Origin: Anomaloglossus baeobatrachus
Lineage: Eukaryota > Chordata > Amphibia > Anura > Aromobatidae
Length of the DNA: 64,000 nucleotides
Assembly: GCF_048569485.1 (NCBI RefSeq)
Contig: NC_134361.1
Coordinates: 166,263,758 to 166,327,757 of the forward strand
Direction: 5' to 3'
Shown in pieces: positions 1 through 10,290 of this stretch. Position 1 is the first letter of the stretch. Each line of letters begins with the position of its first letter. The notes beneath the pieces are model-generated. The model did no database searches. It was given only the letters and a program-made list of their open reading frames with translations, and was not told the origin of the DNA. The translations under genes and the position numbers were made by a program.

Positions 1-129
1 AATTACCTCTCTGTGCCCCTATACAAATGTAATGTCCCCTTCCATCCCCCAACACAGTAGTAATGTCCCTCTTTGTTTCCCACTTATACTACAACATCTA
101 TCACAGGCAAAAGCTGCCCCCTCACTTCC

Positions 130-348
130 TCCCAGCATGCTCTGCAGTGTGGATCTAATTTGCATATTAAATTATTGCACCATATCTGTTATTTTTTCCC
201 TAATTAGTTTTTTACAGTTTGATTTCTTCATTAATAGGATATTACCTAAAATCTTTCAGAATTTACTGTAAAAAAATAAATAAATTAAAAAAATAAATAA
301 AATGATGTCCCTAAGTTAAAATTTCCCATTTTTTTAGCCCTATATATA
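130..348 (+). promoter_or_regulatory. Pol III type 3 promoter of half-A U6 gene, unit 1
   Basis: All three parts of a vertebrate U6 promoter are visible. The distal element has a Staf/ZNF143-like site (TCCCAGCATGCTCTGCA, 130-146) next to a perfect octamer ATTTGCAT (158-165). The PSE is at 306-322 (TGTCCCTAAGTTAAAAT). The TATA box TATATATA at 341-348 lies at -31 to -24 from the predicted start at 372. The PSE-TATA gap is 18 bp, normal for U6. It looks competent for Pol III. Confidence 0.88.
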
Positions 349-371
349 GCGGTCAGGTCAGATATCAGTTT

Positions 372-500
372 GAGCTTGCTTTCGCAGCACATATACTTTG
401 CTTTTGGCAGCACGTTTACTAAACTTGGTACGATACAAAGAATATCAGCATGGCCCCTGCGCAAGGATGACACGCAAATTCGTGAAGCGTTCCATATTTT
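372..500 (+). ncRNA. U6-type snRNA with duplicated 5' region, unit 1
   Basis: The 3' three quarters match vertebrate U6 closely: CATGGCCCCTGCGCAAGGAT and the 3' stem GACACGCAAATTCGTGAAGC are intact, and the gene ends in TTTT. It is about 129 nt long instead of about 107. The difference is a tandem duplication of roughly 23 nt of the 5' stem-loop (the ctttCGCAGCACATATAC block followed by cttttGGCAGCACgTTTAC). The invariant ACAGAGA box reads ACAAAGA and the following AGATTAGC reads ATATCAGC, which should weaken 5' splice-site pairing. The start is set by distance from TATA. It may be a transcribed pseudogene or a divergent variant; the sequence cannot decide. Confidence 0.85.
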
Positions 501-2390
501 GACTCATTTATTAACGCAAATGTATTTTTTTTTCGTCAATTTTTGAGGTAAGAACATTTCTGGCCTTGTTAACCCCTTCAAGCCATGGCCATTTTGCTTT
601 ATTTCCTTTTCGTTTTTCGTCCTCTTCTTCCAAAAGCCCTAACGTATTGATTTTTCCACGTGAGGGCCGTTTGTTGTACTTTTGAATTACATCACTCATT
701 TTTTCCATATAATGTACTGGAAAATGGGGGAAAAAAAATCCAAAAGTGTAGAAATTGTAATTAAAAAATGAAATTCCACAATTTAGGGGGTTTTTTTTTG
801 CTTTTTTCCTGTCACCACATTTACAATTTGGTAAAAGTGACCCGGCATTATGATGCCTCAGGCCGGTGCGAGTTCGTAGATACAAAACATGTATACTTTT
901 ACTTTTATCTAAAGGGTGAAGAAAAAGCAGAAGTTTGTTCAAAAAAAGAATAGCGCCTTGTCGCCATGTTCGGAGACCTGTAGCATTCTCATTGTTCGGG
1001 ATCTGGGGCTCAGTGACGGCTTTTTTTTTTGCGTTTTGAGCTGATGTTTTTAATTATACCATATTTGTATATGATGATTTGATCGCCTGTTATTGCATTT
1101 TAGGGCCATGTTGCGATGACCAAAAACCATCATTTTGTCATCTGGAATATTTTTTCTCGTTACACCTTGTACTAATCAGATTAATTGCTTTTATATTTTT
1201 ATAGCCCAGGCATTTCTGAACTCAGCAATACCAAATCTGTGTATTGTTGCACCCAGGGGCAGCCGAGCTGCTCGGATCCGGGCAATCCGTGGCTCGAGGG
1301 GTCCCAGATCCAGGGGCACGTCGATCAGTTTTTAAATAAAATGGGAAACATAATAAAAATAGTCCGACTACGCCACACGCGGTGCGCTTCTAGGGGTGGC
1401 ATGGCCACCGCTGCCGTGCTTCCCTGGGGGTGATGGATGGGGCAGCGTGGATGGTGAAGCCCTACGCGAGCAGGGCTTTTCCCCAGGGGTAGGTAGGGGT
1501 TAATGTGGAGGTGCAGTGAAATACCTCAGTCCAGACAGGGGAGTGCAGTGTGGTCGCTTTACTTACATCTGGGTTCGCAACCTGGGGACGTGCTGGATCC
1601 CAAGTGCGCCCGAGTCCTGTGTCCCTGTGCCAACTGACCTGGTGCCACTCGCCTACCGATGCACTTGTGTGTGTGTGTGTGGGGGTCTTCCCTGGCGTGG
1701 AGCACTTGGAGGTCCTCCTGGTGACTGGGTCCTGCCGCAGGCAGTTTGGACTATTTAAGGGAATATGTCCCGGTCCTCCCTTTGCTGCTTATGCCTCGGA
1801 TGTTAATGGTGGCAGATGAGTCCTGAAAACCCACCCACCTGGCAGAGAATAGACGGCTTGATGTCCCGGTCTGTTCTCGGATCTGCACCCCGTGCGTGCA
1901 AAGTACTAGGAGCCCTGGATTTCCACTCCCACAGTATTCCACTGTCCCTGGAGCTTGACCTTTCGTTCTCCAGATACTTTCTCCCCTGAGTGGCTGCTGT
2001 TTCTACTCAGGTCTTGGCAGGTTCTTTGCTACTTTCACTGTGTCTCAAGATTCCTTTGTCTTGACACCTTTACTGACAACTGATTCTCCTCCTTGCGACT
2101 GCTCACTTTCAGTCTCTCCAGCCCGCTAACTGACTTCTCCCACTCTCCCCAGGCCATCCACTCCTCCCCCAGCTCTGATCTCTCCCTACCCAGTTGTCTG
2201 CCTGTTAGCTCACAGTGCCCAGCCCTGTCACCTGGTTCTATGGGAGTCTCCCGCCCTGGTTTTGGAGTGTATGTGTCCTGGTGTGCTGGTGTGTGTGTAC
2301 TGACTGGCACAGTTATGTAGGACCCGAGCTGTTACAGTGATGTTACTTTGTTTTGTGACACCTGGTTACCTCAGGGGTGTCTCAATTTTG
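501..2390. other. Half-A downstream spacer, unit 1
   Basis: There is no convincing gene here. Just after the U6-type gene is a block shared in diverged form with the region after the half-B U6 gene (for example tttctggccttgttaacccc, then a motif around gagttcgtagataca). Further on come GC-rich sequence near 1250-1500, a short GT run near 1668, and unclassified repeat-like sequence to about 2390. ORFs here are short and not conserved between units. Confidence 0.6.
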
Positions 2391-3404
2391 TTTTGTTTTT
2401 TAGTTTTTTAATTATTTTGCTTTCAATGAGGCAAAAGGGGGGTGATTTGAGCTTTAGCTTTTATTTTTTCATATTTTACATAATTATTTATTTCTTTAAT
2501 ATTTTTTACTGATTTTACTAGTTGCCCTAGAGGACTTTATGACTGTACACTGCGATGGCTTTTCCTGTTCAGAGCGGTGCTGCAGCATCGCTCTGATCAG
2601 GAGAAATCCTGGTCTCCTGAGAGTGCTGGCATTCTGTTGACTTTCACAGGAAGTGATTCATGACAGCATCAGGAGTAATAATCTGACCCCGAGCTGTCAT
2701 GGAAATACAACGGCGCCCCGTAATCGCATCACGGGGCCACTGACGGTGGCGGGAGCAGAGTTTGACAGTGTGATCTAAAGGGTTAACACACGCACGTCAG
2801 CTGATCAGATCCGCCGGAGCCCATGGTAACCGCACTGACACGACCAATGGCGTACTGGTGACGGGGTAAATAAATAAATAAATTAGTTGATTAAAAAACT
2901 GGCATGGGTTCCCTGCTATGTTTGGTAACCAGCCAAGGAAAAGCAGACAGCTAGGGGCTGATAGGCTGGGAAGGTCCATGGTTATTGGCTTGTCCAAGCC
3001 TAAAACTAGCAGCCTGCAGCTGCTGCAGAAGTGGAGCATCACACTAGATGCTCTAATTCTGACGCTTTGCCCAGCTCTTCCTGATTGCCATGGTGCAGTG
3101 GCAATCGGAGTAATGGTAGCTGGGGTTGATGTCAGCTGTGTAATGTCAGCTGGCAGCAACCCAAGGGGATAGTAATGGAGAGGCGTCTATCAGGCACCCC
3201 TATTAATAACCCAGAAATAAAAAAAGACAACATACACAATTTAACAAAATGATTTATTAAAATAAACACTTTCCATCATTCACTACTTTATTAAAACAAA
3301 CAAAAAAAAAATAGCAGGACCGCCGTAGTCCAAAAAATCCGCCATAGTCCACAAATGGGAACCTGAAAAAGATAAACAGAGAGAAATAAAAACAAGAGAC
3401 TGTC
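2391..3404. repeat. MITE-like block before the minisatellite, half A to B junction, unit 1
   Basis: This AT-rich stretch is followed by sequence around gttccctgctatgtttggta and a tail around aaataaacactttccatcat. The same order recurs, more diverged, at 18600-19300 before half A of the next unit. The style (accaatggcgtac, aaccagccaaggaaaagcag, cctgattgccatggtgcagt) matches common frog non-autonomous DNA repeats, but I could not define terminal repeats. It holds no gene. Confidence 0.55.
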
Positions 3405-4535
3405 CCCTATGAGCCACTGTATAGTATTAGTAGCCCCATGTACAAAAGTAATGCTTATCAATGAGCCCCTCTACAGTAGTAATGACCTGATGTACAGTAG
3501 TAATGCCCCCTGTGTTCCCCAGTACATGAGTAATGCCTCCTGTACAGTAATAATGCCCTCTGTGAGCCCCTGTACAATTATAATGCCCCTGTACAGCAGT
3601 AATGTCCCATTGTACAGTAGTAATGCTCTCTGTGAGCTCCTGTACACTAGTAATGCCCCCATGTACAGCAGTAATGCCCTCATTCACAATAGTAATGCCC
3701 CCTGTACAATAGTAGTGCCCCCTTGTGCAGTAGTAATGCCCCATGATCAGTAGTAATGCCCACTTGTGACCCCATGTACAGTTGTAATGCCCCCTGTACA
3801 CTAGTAATGCCCCCATGTACAGCAGTAATGCCCTCATTCACAATAGTAATGCCCTCTGTACAATAGTAGTGCCCCCTTGTGCAGTAGTAATGCCCCATGG
3901 TCAGTAGTAATGCCCACTTGTGACCCCATGTACAGTTGTAATGCCCCCTGTACAGTAGTAATGCCCCCTGCACAGTACTAATGCCCCCTGCACAGTAGTA
4001 ATGCCCCCTGTACAGTAGTTATGCCCCCTGCACAGTAGTAATGCCCCCTGTACAGTAGTAATGCCCCCTGTACAGTAGTTATGCCCCCTGCACAGTAGCA
4101 ATGCCCCCCTGTACAGTAGTAATGCCCCCTGTACAGTAGTTATGCCCCCTGGACAGTAGTAATGCCCCCTGTACAATAGCAATGCCCCCAAGATCAGTAG
4201 TAATGCCCACCTTTGGACCCCATGTACAGTAGTAATGCTCCGTTGTGCAGTAGTAATTTCCCCTGTGAGCCCCACTACAGTAATAATGCCCCCCTGTACA
4301 GTAGTATTGCCCAACTGTCACCCCCATGTACAAAAATAATGCCCCCTCGTACAGTAGTATTGCCCCCTGTGAGGAGCCTCTGTACAATACTAATACCTCC
4401 TGTACAGTAGTAATGCCTCTTGTGAGCCCCTGTAAAATTGGAATGCCCCCTGTGCAGTAGTAATGCCCCATGTACCTTAGTAATTCCCCCGTGTGGCCCT
4501 GTACAATAGTAATGCCCGTTGTACAGTAGGAAATA
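3405..4535. repeat. 20-bp minisatellite upstream of half-B U6, unit 1
   Basis: Dozens of imperfect copies of a motif close to GTACAGTAGTAATGCCCCCT run head to tail up to the U6 distal promoter element. Because 20 is not a multiple of 3, all frames stay open in places and give false repetitive ORFs. Copy number differs between units. Each repeat differs somewhat from its neighbours and there are no repeat-spacer pairs. Confidence 0.9.
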
Positions 4536-4540
4536 GGCCC

Positions 4541-4745
4541 CATGTTCTCCCAGGATCCTGTGCGGCGGCGCGGATCTCATTTGCATATTAATTAGTGACA
4601 AATTATTACTTCTTTTTTCCCTGATTACATTTATTACACTTTAACTTCAACATTCATAGAGTGCTACCTAAAACCTTTCAGAATTAACTGATTTTAAAAA
4701 TAATCTCCCTAAGTTAAAATATTTATTTTTATAGGACTATATATA
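4541..4745 (+). promoter_or_regulatory. Pol III type 3 promoter of half-B U6 gene, unit 1
   Basis: A weak Staf/SPH-like site (TCTCCCAGGATCCTGTGCGG, near 4541-4560) precedes a perfect octamer ATTTGCAT at 4579-4586. The PSE is TCTCCCTAAGTTAAAAT at 4704-4720 and the TATA box TATATATA is at 4738-4745, giving -31 to -24 for a start at 4769. All elements have normal spacing, so this promoter looks active. Confidence 0.88.
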
Positions 4746-4768
4746 GCGGATACGTCGGATGGCAGTTT

Positions 4769-4874
4769 GTGCTAGCTTCGGCAGCACATATGCTGACATT
4801 GGAACGATACAGAGAAGATTAGCATGGCCCCTGCGCAAGGATGACACGTATAATCGTGAAGCGTTCCACATTTT
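4769..4874 (+). ncRNA. RNU6: U6 snRNA gene (near-canonical), unit 1
   Basis: U6 is the catalytic snRNA of the major spliceosome and is made by Pol III. The gene is 106 nt and begins GTGCTAGCTTCGGCAGCACA. ACAGAGAAGATTAGCATGG is intact, covering the ACAGAGA box and the AGC catalytic triad, and it ends in a T4 terminator. Differences from the usual vertebrate sequence are few: C to A at position 6, ATATGCTGAC for ATATACTAAA, and GACACGTATAATCGTG for GACACGCAAATTCGTG. The last keeps the CACG/CGTG stem and changes only its loop. It could make a working U6, or an array-specific variant. Confidence 0.9.
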
Positions 4875-5064
4875 CACGCATTTCTCAACCCCAAGTTTTT
4901 GTTACCCTCATCTCCCAACATTTCTGGCCTTGTTAACCCCTTACGTTTTTTCGCTTTTCCTCTCCTTCTTATTCCAAAAGCCATAACGTTTTTTTATTTT
5001 TTCGACAATATAGCTATGTTTGGCCTTGTTTTTTGATAGAAAAGTTGACCTTAATACTATTAAT
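4875..5064. other. Half-B U6 downstream flank, unit 1
   Basis: AT-rich flank sharing tttctggccttgttaacccc with the flank of the half-A U6-type gene. This supports a common origin of the two half-units. No gene is seen. Confidence 0.6.
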
Positions 5065-5330
5065 TTATAATTTTATTCTTTAGATAGCGCTATTAATTCC
5101 ACAGTACTTTACATACATCAGGAACACTGTCCCCATTGGGGCTCACAATCTAGAGTCCCTATCTGTATGTCTTTGGAGTGTGGGAGGAAACCAGAGTACC
5201 CAGAGGAAACCCACGCAAACACAGGGAGAACATACAAACACCTTGCAGATAGTGTCCTTGGTGGGTTTTGAACCCAGGACCCCAGTGCTGCAAGACTGCA
5301 GTGCTAACCACTGAGCCACCGTGCTGCCCG
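5065..5330 (-). repeat. V-SINE, unit 1
   Basis: Read on the minus strand, this starts with a tRNA-like head (GCACGGTGGCTCAGTGGTTA, with A box TGGCTCAGTGG and a B-box-like GGGTTCAAAACC). The conserved V-SINE centre follows (gtatgttctccctgtgtttg, then gggtttcctctgggtactct). The LINE-like tail resembles tagcgctatctaaagaataa. The same copy sits at the same place in all four units, so it inserted before amplification. Confidence 0.87.
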
Positions 5331-6950
5331 TGACTGACATCTTTGATTTTACTTTTTTTTTTATTTTATAAAGTAGTGGAAAATGGTAAAAAAAAATTCC
5401 AAGTTCGGTGAAATTGCTAACAAAGTGCAAGTCCGCATTGTTTTGGGGTTTTTTACTTTCCATGTTCACCATATGGTAAATCAGACTTCGCAGCATGATT
5501 GCCCAGGTCAGTACGAGTTCTTAGATACCAAACATGTATAATTTTTTTTTTTTATTTAAATGGTCAAAAAAAATTCAGAAATATGTAAAAAACAAATAAA
5601 TTTACCTTTTCGCGATATATTACAGGACCGTAATGTTTTTATTTTTTGGGGATCTGGGACTATGGGAAGGCTTATTTTTTGTGCCCTGAGCTGACTTTTT
5701 ACTGATAAAACCGGGGGTAGATATGTGTTTTATTACAATTTAGGCTATGTGCACACGTAAAGTATTTTGTGCAGCTCCACTTCTGCATCTTTTTGCAGGA
5801 AAACACGTTTTTGTACAAGGTTGTGCACTTGCACTACATCGGATTCCCTGGACTATGTCAGATTCCCTGGACTACGTCAGACCTGCCTGGGTTTTTATTT
5901 TAAATATATTGGTCAACCAGGGAAAGAGTTGGAGAGTGGGGTTTTTTCAAATAAACTATTTGTGTGTGTTTTTTCTTTTTACTTATCGGGTTAATAATGG
6001 GGGTGATTGATTGACGCCTCTTCATTAATAACTCCTAGACTTGATGACAGCTGACATTACAAAGCTGACATCAACCCCAAAAATATATTACCCTGATAGC
6101 CACCGCACTAGGGCAATCGAGAAGAGTCAAGCAAAGCTCCAGAATTGGCGCATCTAATGTGGTGCAGAAATTCTGGAGTGGCTGCAAGCTGCTATTTTTA
6201 GGTTGGGAAGGGCCAAATAACCATGGGCCTTCGCAGCCTGATAATATCAGCCCCCTGCTTTCTGCTTTACCTTGACTGATTATCAAAAATAGGGGGAATC
6301 CCACGTAATATTTTAAAATTATTTATTTATTTATTAGGTTAAACAAGACTAAAAACATTGTTTAGTGCCACGTGAAAGGCTCTAAATGGTGCAAATGTAT
6401 AATATGTAGGGGGGTTGTGACATTATATATCTGTAGGATAGCAATCTATTTTGTCTAAAATATTTCTATCATCTATCTAGCTTTATCTTTTATATTTTTA
6501 TTTTATATTTGTACATGTGTTTTTGTGTATTTTTAGATGTTGAATTCTTTGCTTTTGACAAAATTCTGTTTTCTCTGCTGTCTTTATTTCAACAAACTTT
6601 ATTATTAAGACAAAAACACGTCAAAACTGCATCAAAACACATGTAACAAAAATGCAAGGCAAAAGCGCAAATAAACTAAGGTACTGAATTGGTGCAGAAA
6701 TTCTGCAGTGTCAAAAACTCAACAAACACTAGTCATGGGAACCCTGGGGTATGTGCACACATTAGTATTTGGTGCAGTCATTTCTGCACCATTTCTGCAT
6801 CTCTTGGCAGGAAAAACGCAGCAGAAAAAAACCCCGTTTCCGATACGTTTTTCTGGTGTTTTTGGACTGCAATTGCTATAGAGATAGATAATAGATATAG
6901 AAAAGACAGTACACGGACAAATAAACATATAATTGCACAACCTCCAGACA
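5331..6950. other. Half-B spacer between V-SINE and Helitron, unit 1
   Basis: No gene is seen. Near 5400-5600 is the diverged partner of the half-A downstream block (gagttcttagataccaaaca). From about 5740 there is frog-style MITE-like sequence with the motif tatgtgcacac, and a second direct copy lies near 6745. ORFs are short. Confidence 0.55.
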
Positions 6951-7384
6951 TCTAATATATAAAGCTGAATGTGTGTATGTATGTGTGTGTGTATGTCCGG
7001 GATTGGCATCTGCACCGTCGCAGCTACAGTCATAAAATTTTGAACACTCACACGTCTGGACCCCGAGAGCGTCATAGGCTATGTTGTGAGGCGAAATTTT
7101 AACTCCGCGCGTTCCAATTTACCAATCAATTTTGCCCTTATCTACATAATGGGGAAAAAGTGAAACGAAAAGTGTATCCGCACCGTCGCATTTACAATCA
7201 CAAAATTTTGCACAGACACCTCATGTGACCCAGGGAACGTCGTAGACTATGTTTTGACAGGAAAATCTAACCCCGCGCTTTACAGTTACTCTCTGAAAAA
7301 CATGCCTTCATTAAAGTAAATGGAGCCTGGAACTTCAGGTTATTAGTAGCAGGTTTGAGTGGTTGCTACAGGAACAAAAGACAT

Positions 7385-7823
7385 GACTCCGGAATGTCTG
7401 ACTGAAGGCCTTTGACCTTCCCCAACAACCCCCTACCCCTTAGGGTTCTTATCTAAAATAAACACAAACACTGTGTTACGTTGGAATATAAAGGCCACAG
7501 CAGCCCCATTTATTCATAACATAAACATCAGCCATGTAACAATACAACTCTTCATTGAAGAACCCGAAAAAGGAAGGGGGGGGTACCTGAAGGTTAACCA
7601 AAATGTTCTTTGCAACATCAGCCCGTCTCCTGACCCTCAGCCGCAACACACCGACTCGAGAGCCCAAGCCAGATGTTGCCCCCACTATGTCCCGCTGAGA
7701 CTCAACCCAGCAAGGACCCGTTTACCAAACAATTGCACCGCTAGAGGTAACCCGCTCCGGCACTGGGTTCCGTCCTCTCCTCTGTGCAAACCCCCACCTT
7801 CAGACACCCCCCTCCTTTCCGCC
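7385..7823 (-). repeat. Ngaro split repeat B2
   Basis: About 439 bp, matching 8150-8589 almost base for base. It is the outer terminal copy on the element's 3' side. It starts GACTCCGGAATGTCTGACTG on the plus strand, the same bases that follow A2 at 8150. Confidence 0.9.
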
Positions 7824-7893
7824 GCTGCGACAAATACGATCTTCCTTCTTTTCTTCATCGATGTCGAATCCACAATTAGGGCGGGCGGGCGGG

Positions 7894-8149
7894 AACGATT
7901 CCAGTCACCGTCCAGGTAGGAATGACCCACCCCCCCTCTGACCTGCCCTATATACTACCCCCTATAGCCACCACCCCCTGACCAATCAAACTGACCCCTG
8001 ATCCTAACTGCCCCTTAGCACCACCCCCAAATTTCGCGCCCAAACTGACTTTCTCCATTAACCCCTTATTAACCCTATGGCCTGGCATCCCTCCTAGTCA
8101 TGTAGCCCTCCCTTAAGCCCCTTCGGGTCAGCAGTCCGGGCTCTTCCTT
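7894..8149 (-). repeat. Ngaro split repeat A2
   Basis: 256 bp, matching A1 at 14166-14421. It sits between B1 and B2, the usual Ngaro layout. Positions 7824-7893 between B2 and A2 are short spacer sequence without a counterpart in B1. Confidence 0.9.
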
Positions 8150-8589
8150 GACTCCGGAATGTCTGACTGAAGGCCTTTGACCTTCCCCAACAACCCCCTA
8201 CCCCTTAGGGTTCTTATCTAAAATAAACACAAACACTGTGTGACGTTGGAATATAAAGGCCACAGCAGCCCCATTTATTCATAACATAAACATCAGCCAT
8301 GTAACAATACAACTCTTCATTGAAGAACCCGAAAAAGGAAGGGGGGGGGTACCTGAAGGTTAACCAAAATGTTCTTTGCAACATCAGCCCGTCTCCTGAC
8401 CCTCAGCCGCAACACACCGACTCGAGAGCCCAAGCCAGATGTTGCCCCCACTATGTCCCGCTGAGACTCAACCCAGCAAGGACCCGTTTACCAAACAATT
8501 GCACCGCTAGAGGTAACCCGCTTCGGCACTGGGTTCCGTCCTCTCCTCTGTGCAAACCCCCACCTTCAGACACCCCCCTCCTTTCCGCC
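8150..8589 (-). repeat. Ngaro split repeat B1
   Basis: About 440 bp, the inner partner of B2. It abuts A2 directly. The end of the hydrolase ORF runs slightly into it. Confidence 0.9.
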
Positions 8590-9249
8590 ATCGCGAGCTC
8601 GCATGACCCCTTGTGCGCGCGAGTCCTCCCACACCAACAAAGCCTTCTCAAGCCCCTCCATCAGCCCTAAGGCCCAAATATCATTTCCCACCGAATTTAA
8701 ATGGACCCCGTCCCGGCGCAACAAGTCGGCGGACGCCGCTTCCAACTCCGGGTGCCGAACAGAGACACCCCCAACCCGGGAAATGAACCGCCCAATCTCC
8801 CGATTCACTTTACTTCGCGCCCTGTTTACTGCCTCCACCGACCTGGCGTGCCGCCATGTCAGCCGCGCAACCATATCCGACCAGACAATTACTAGACCCG
8901 GGTGGGAAGACAGGAGCCGCAGGCAGTCACATTTTATGTCTTGTATCAGGTCCCTGGAAGCCCGGAGACCCAGGTCATTCCCACCCGCGTGTAGTACTAC
9001 CACGTCCGGTGCTCTGTCCAGCTGCGAATGGTGGCGCCAGGTAGGCAACACCTCACTCCACAGCATGCCCCTGACCCCGATCCATCGCACAGTAGCCTTT
9101 TCTCTGGGAACCCCCAACTGGCGGCCGTCCGGTCGTATTCCCGCACGAAACGCCCCCCAATACACGTATGAGTGGCCGAGCACCCACACCAACAACGGTA
9201 AACCTACAAAACAAAAGGTGACAACACAGAGGGGGTGGGGGGGGGGCAC
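8566..9249 (-). CDS. Ngaro SGNH/GDSL-like hydrolase ORF
   Basis: About 227 residues. SGNH blocks appear in order: VLGHSYVYWG with the likely nucleophile Ser near residue 27, a Gly in the GVRGMLW stretch near residue 60, HAGGNDLG with the Asn near residue 90, and RDGVHLN with the Asp-x-x-His pair near residue 185. A hydrolase ORF of this kind is known in vertebrate and sea-urchin Ngaro elements; its role in retrotransposition is unknown. It lies downstream of the recombinase and in the same reading phase. The N-terminal hydrophobic stretch could be a signal or just leader sequence. Part of a fossil-class element. Confidence 0.85.
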   Translation of the reverse strand: MPPPHPLCVVTFCFVGLPLLVWVLGHSYVYWGAFRAGIRPDGRQLGVPREKATVRWIGVRGMLWSEVLPTWRHHSQLDRAPDVVVLHAGGNDLGLRASRDLIQDIKCDCLRLLSSHPGLVIVWSDMVARLTWRHARSVEAVNRARSKVNREIGRFISRVGGVSVRHPELEAASADLLRRDGVHLNSVGNDIWALGLMEGLEKALLVWEDSRAQGVMRARDGGKEGGV

Positions 9250-9318
9250 GAGGAAGAAAATGGGTAATGATTACCAAACAAATACCGCCCCCGACCCCCC
9301 CCCTTCCCCACCAATAGC

Positions 9319-10290
9319 TCACAACAAGTTCGGCCGGACGTAAGATCTAAACCTGGCCGAGTCCCATCGTCCAATCTTACGGAGAGCCTGCGCGCCCAGA
9401 CCCCAACGAGCCGCCTGAGTCGCAGCCCCAATCCGAAAGGAATGCGACGCGAACTCAGCCTCGTTGAGACCGCAACACTGCAGGCACCTCCGAAAGATGC
9501 AGACAAATTGGTAACTCGACAAGGCTGACCCGTCCTGGTGGGACAAAAGGGACCCCGGGCGAGCTCCCCTCACTTCTAAAAACGCCGACAGCCATCTGAC
9601 AGGGCACTCCGCTAAACCAGGTACACCCCATAGTTCCACCATCCGACCTCTACCCAGCTGGTCCGTCTTTGACCGTCTCAAGCAACACCGCACCACATCC
9701 ATACCGCATTCCACGTCCTCCAGCAACAAACCTCCGTGACTCCTCGTGTTTCTGCTCACCAGTTCACTAATTCTAAACGCCCCAAAGAAGGCCAAAACAA
9801 AAGCGGTCCCGAACAACTGGCATTCATACTCCGAACAGCACACCCGAGGCAACACCGACAACAGCTTGCCCAGCAGCTCAAAAGATACCGGGCGCCGAAG
9901 GTCTCGGCGCGCCCCCGCCCTCCGGTAACCCTTCATCACCTGGCGCACCCAGAAATCCTTCGTAACATCCTTCCAGCCCAATAACTTGAAAAAGAAGGAA
10001 ATGCCCGCTAACCTGCCCGCCACGGCCGACCACGAAAGGCCTTCTTCCTTAGCCCTGCCCAACATGAACAAAACTAAATAAACTCTGTCACCTTCAGATA
10101 CATGACCTCCCACCTCATCAACCAACTCGAGCCAACGGTCCCACGCTGAATTATAGCTGCGCCACGTACTGGGTGCCACCGAATGTCGGATCAATTCCCA
10201 GGCCGGCTGCAAACCAGGTCCCACAACCAGACGGGCCATACGGTCTCCTGCTGCTCCGCGTCCGGCGCCAGCATTCGAAAGCGGTCCCAC
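9319..10290 (-). CDS. Ngaro tyrosine recombinase (YR)
   Basis: About 323 residues. An N-terminal SAM-like DNA-binding part (RHSVAPSTWRSYNSAWDRW near 35-53) precedes the catalytic domain. Catalytic landmarks are the first Arg in FGAFRISELVSR near residue 170, the H-x-x-R box in SHSFRIGAAT near 284-293, and the Tyr in WDSARFRSYV near 310-319. In this family the enzyme inserts a circular DNA intermediate by recombination instead of using a DDE integrase, which agrees with the absent target duplication. It overlaps the end of the RT ORF. Confidence 0.92.
   Translation of the reverse strand: MGPLSNAGAGRGAAGDRMARLVVGPGLQPAWELIRHSVAPSTWRSYNSAWDRWLELVDEVGGHVSEGDRVYLVLFMLGRAKEEGLSWSAVAGRLAGISFFFKLLGWKDVTKDFWVRQVMKGYRRAGARRDLRRPVSFELLGKLLSVLPRVCCSEYECQLFGTAFVLAFFGAFRISELVSRNTRSHGGLLLEDVECGMDVVRCCLRRSKTDQLGRGRMVELWGVPGLAECPVRWLSAFLEVRGARPGSLLSHQDGSALSSYQFVCIFRRCLQCCGLNEAEFASHSFRIGAATQAARWGLGAQALRKIGRWDSARFRSYVRPNLL

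Noticed and set aside
1250-2330. Possible exons of a host gene in the GC-richer spacer
   Set aside because: No frame is conserved in all units, no splice-consistent coding pattern is visible, and no domain is recognised.
3405-4535. Possible CRISPR-like array
   Set aside because: The repeats are contiguous and degenerate with no unique spacers, and the DNA is vertebrate.
3427-4543. Several long Tyr/Gly/Thr/Leu-rich frames and their counterparts in units 2-4
   Set aside because: All lie in the 20-bp minisatellite, where the repeat length opens every frame. They vary with copy number and lack conservation.
4800-5496. Small frames across the V-SINE and U6 flank
   Set aside because: They are chance translations of a SINE and an RNA gene.
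8603-9343. A 246-residue plus-strand frame
   Set aside because: It is antisense to the SGNH hydrolase ORF and has no domain.
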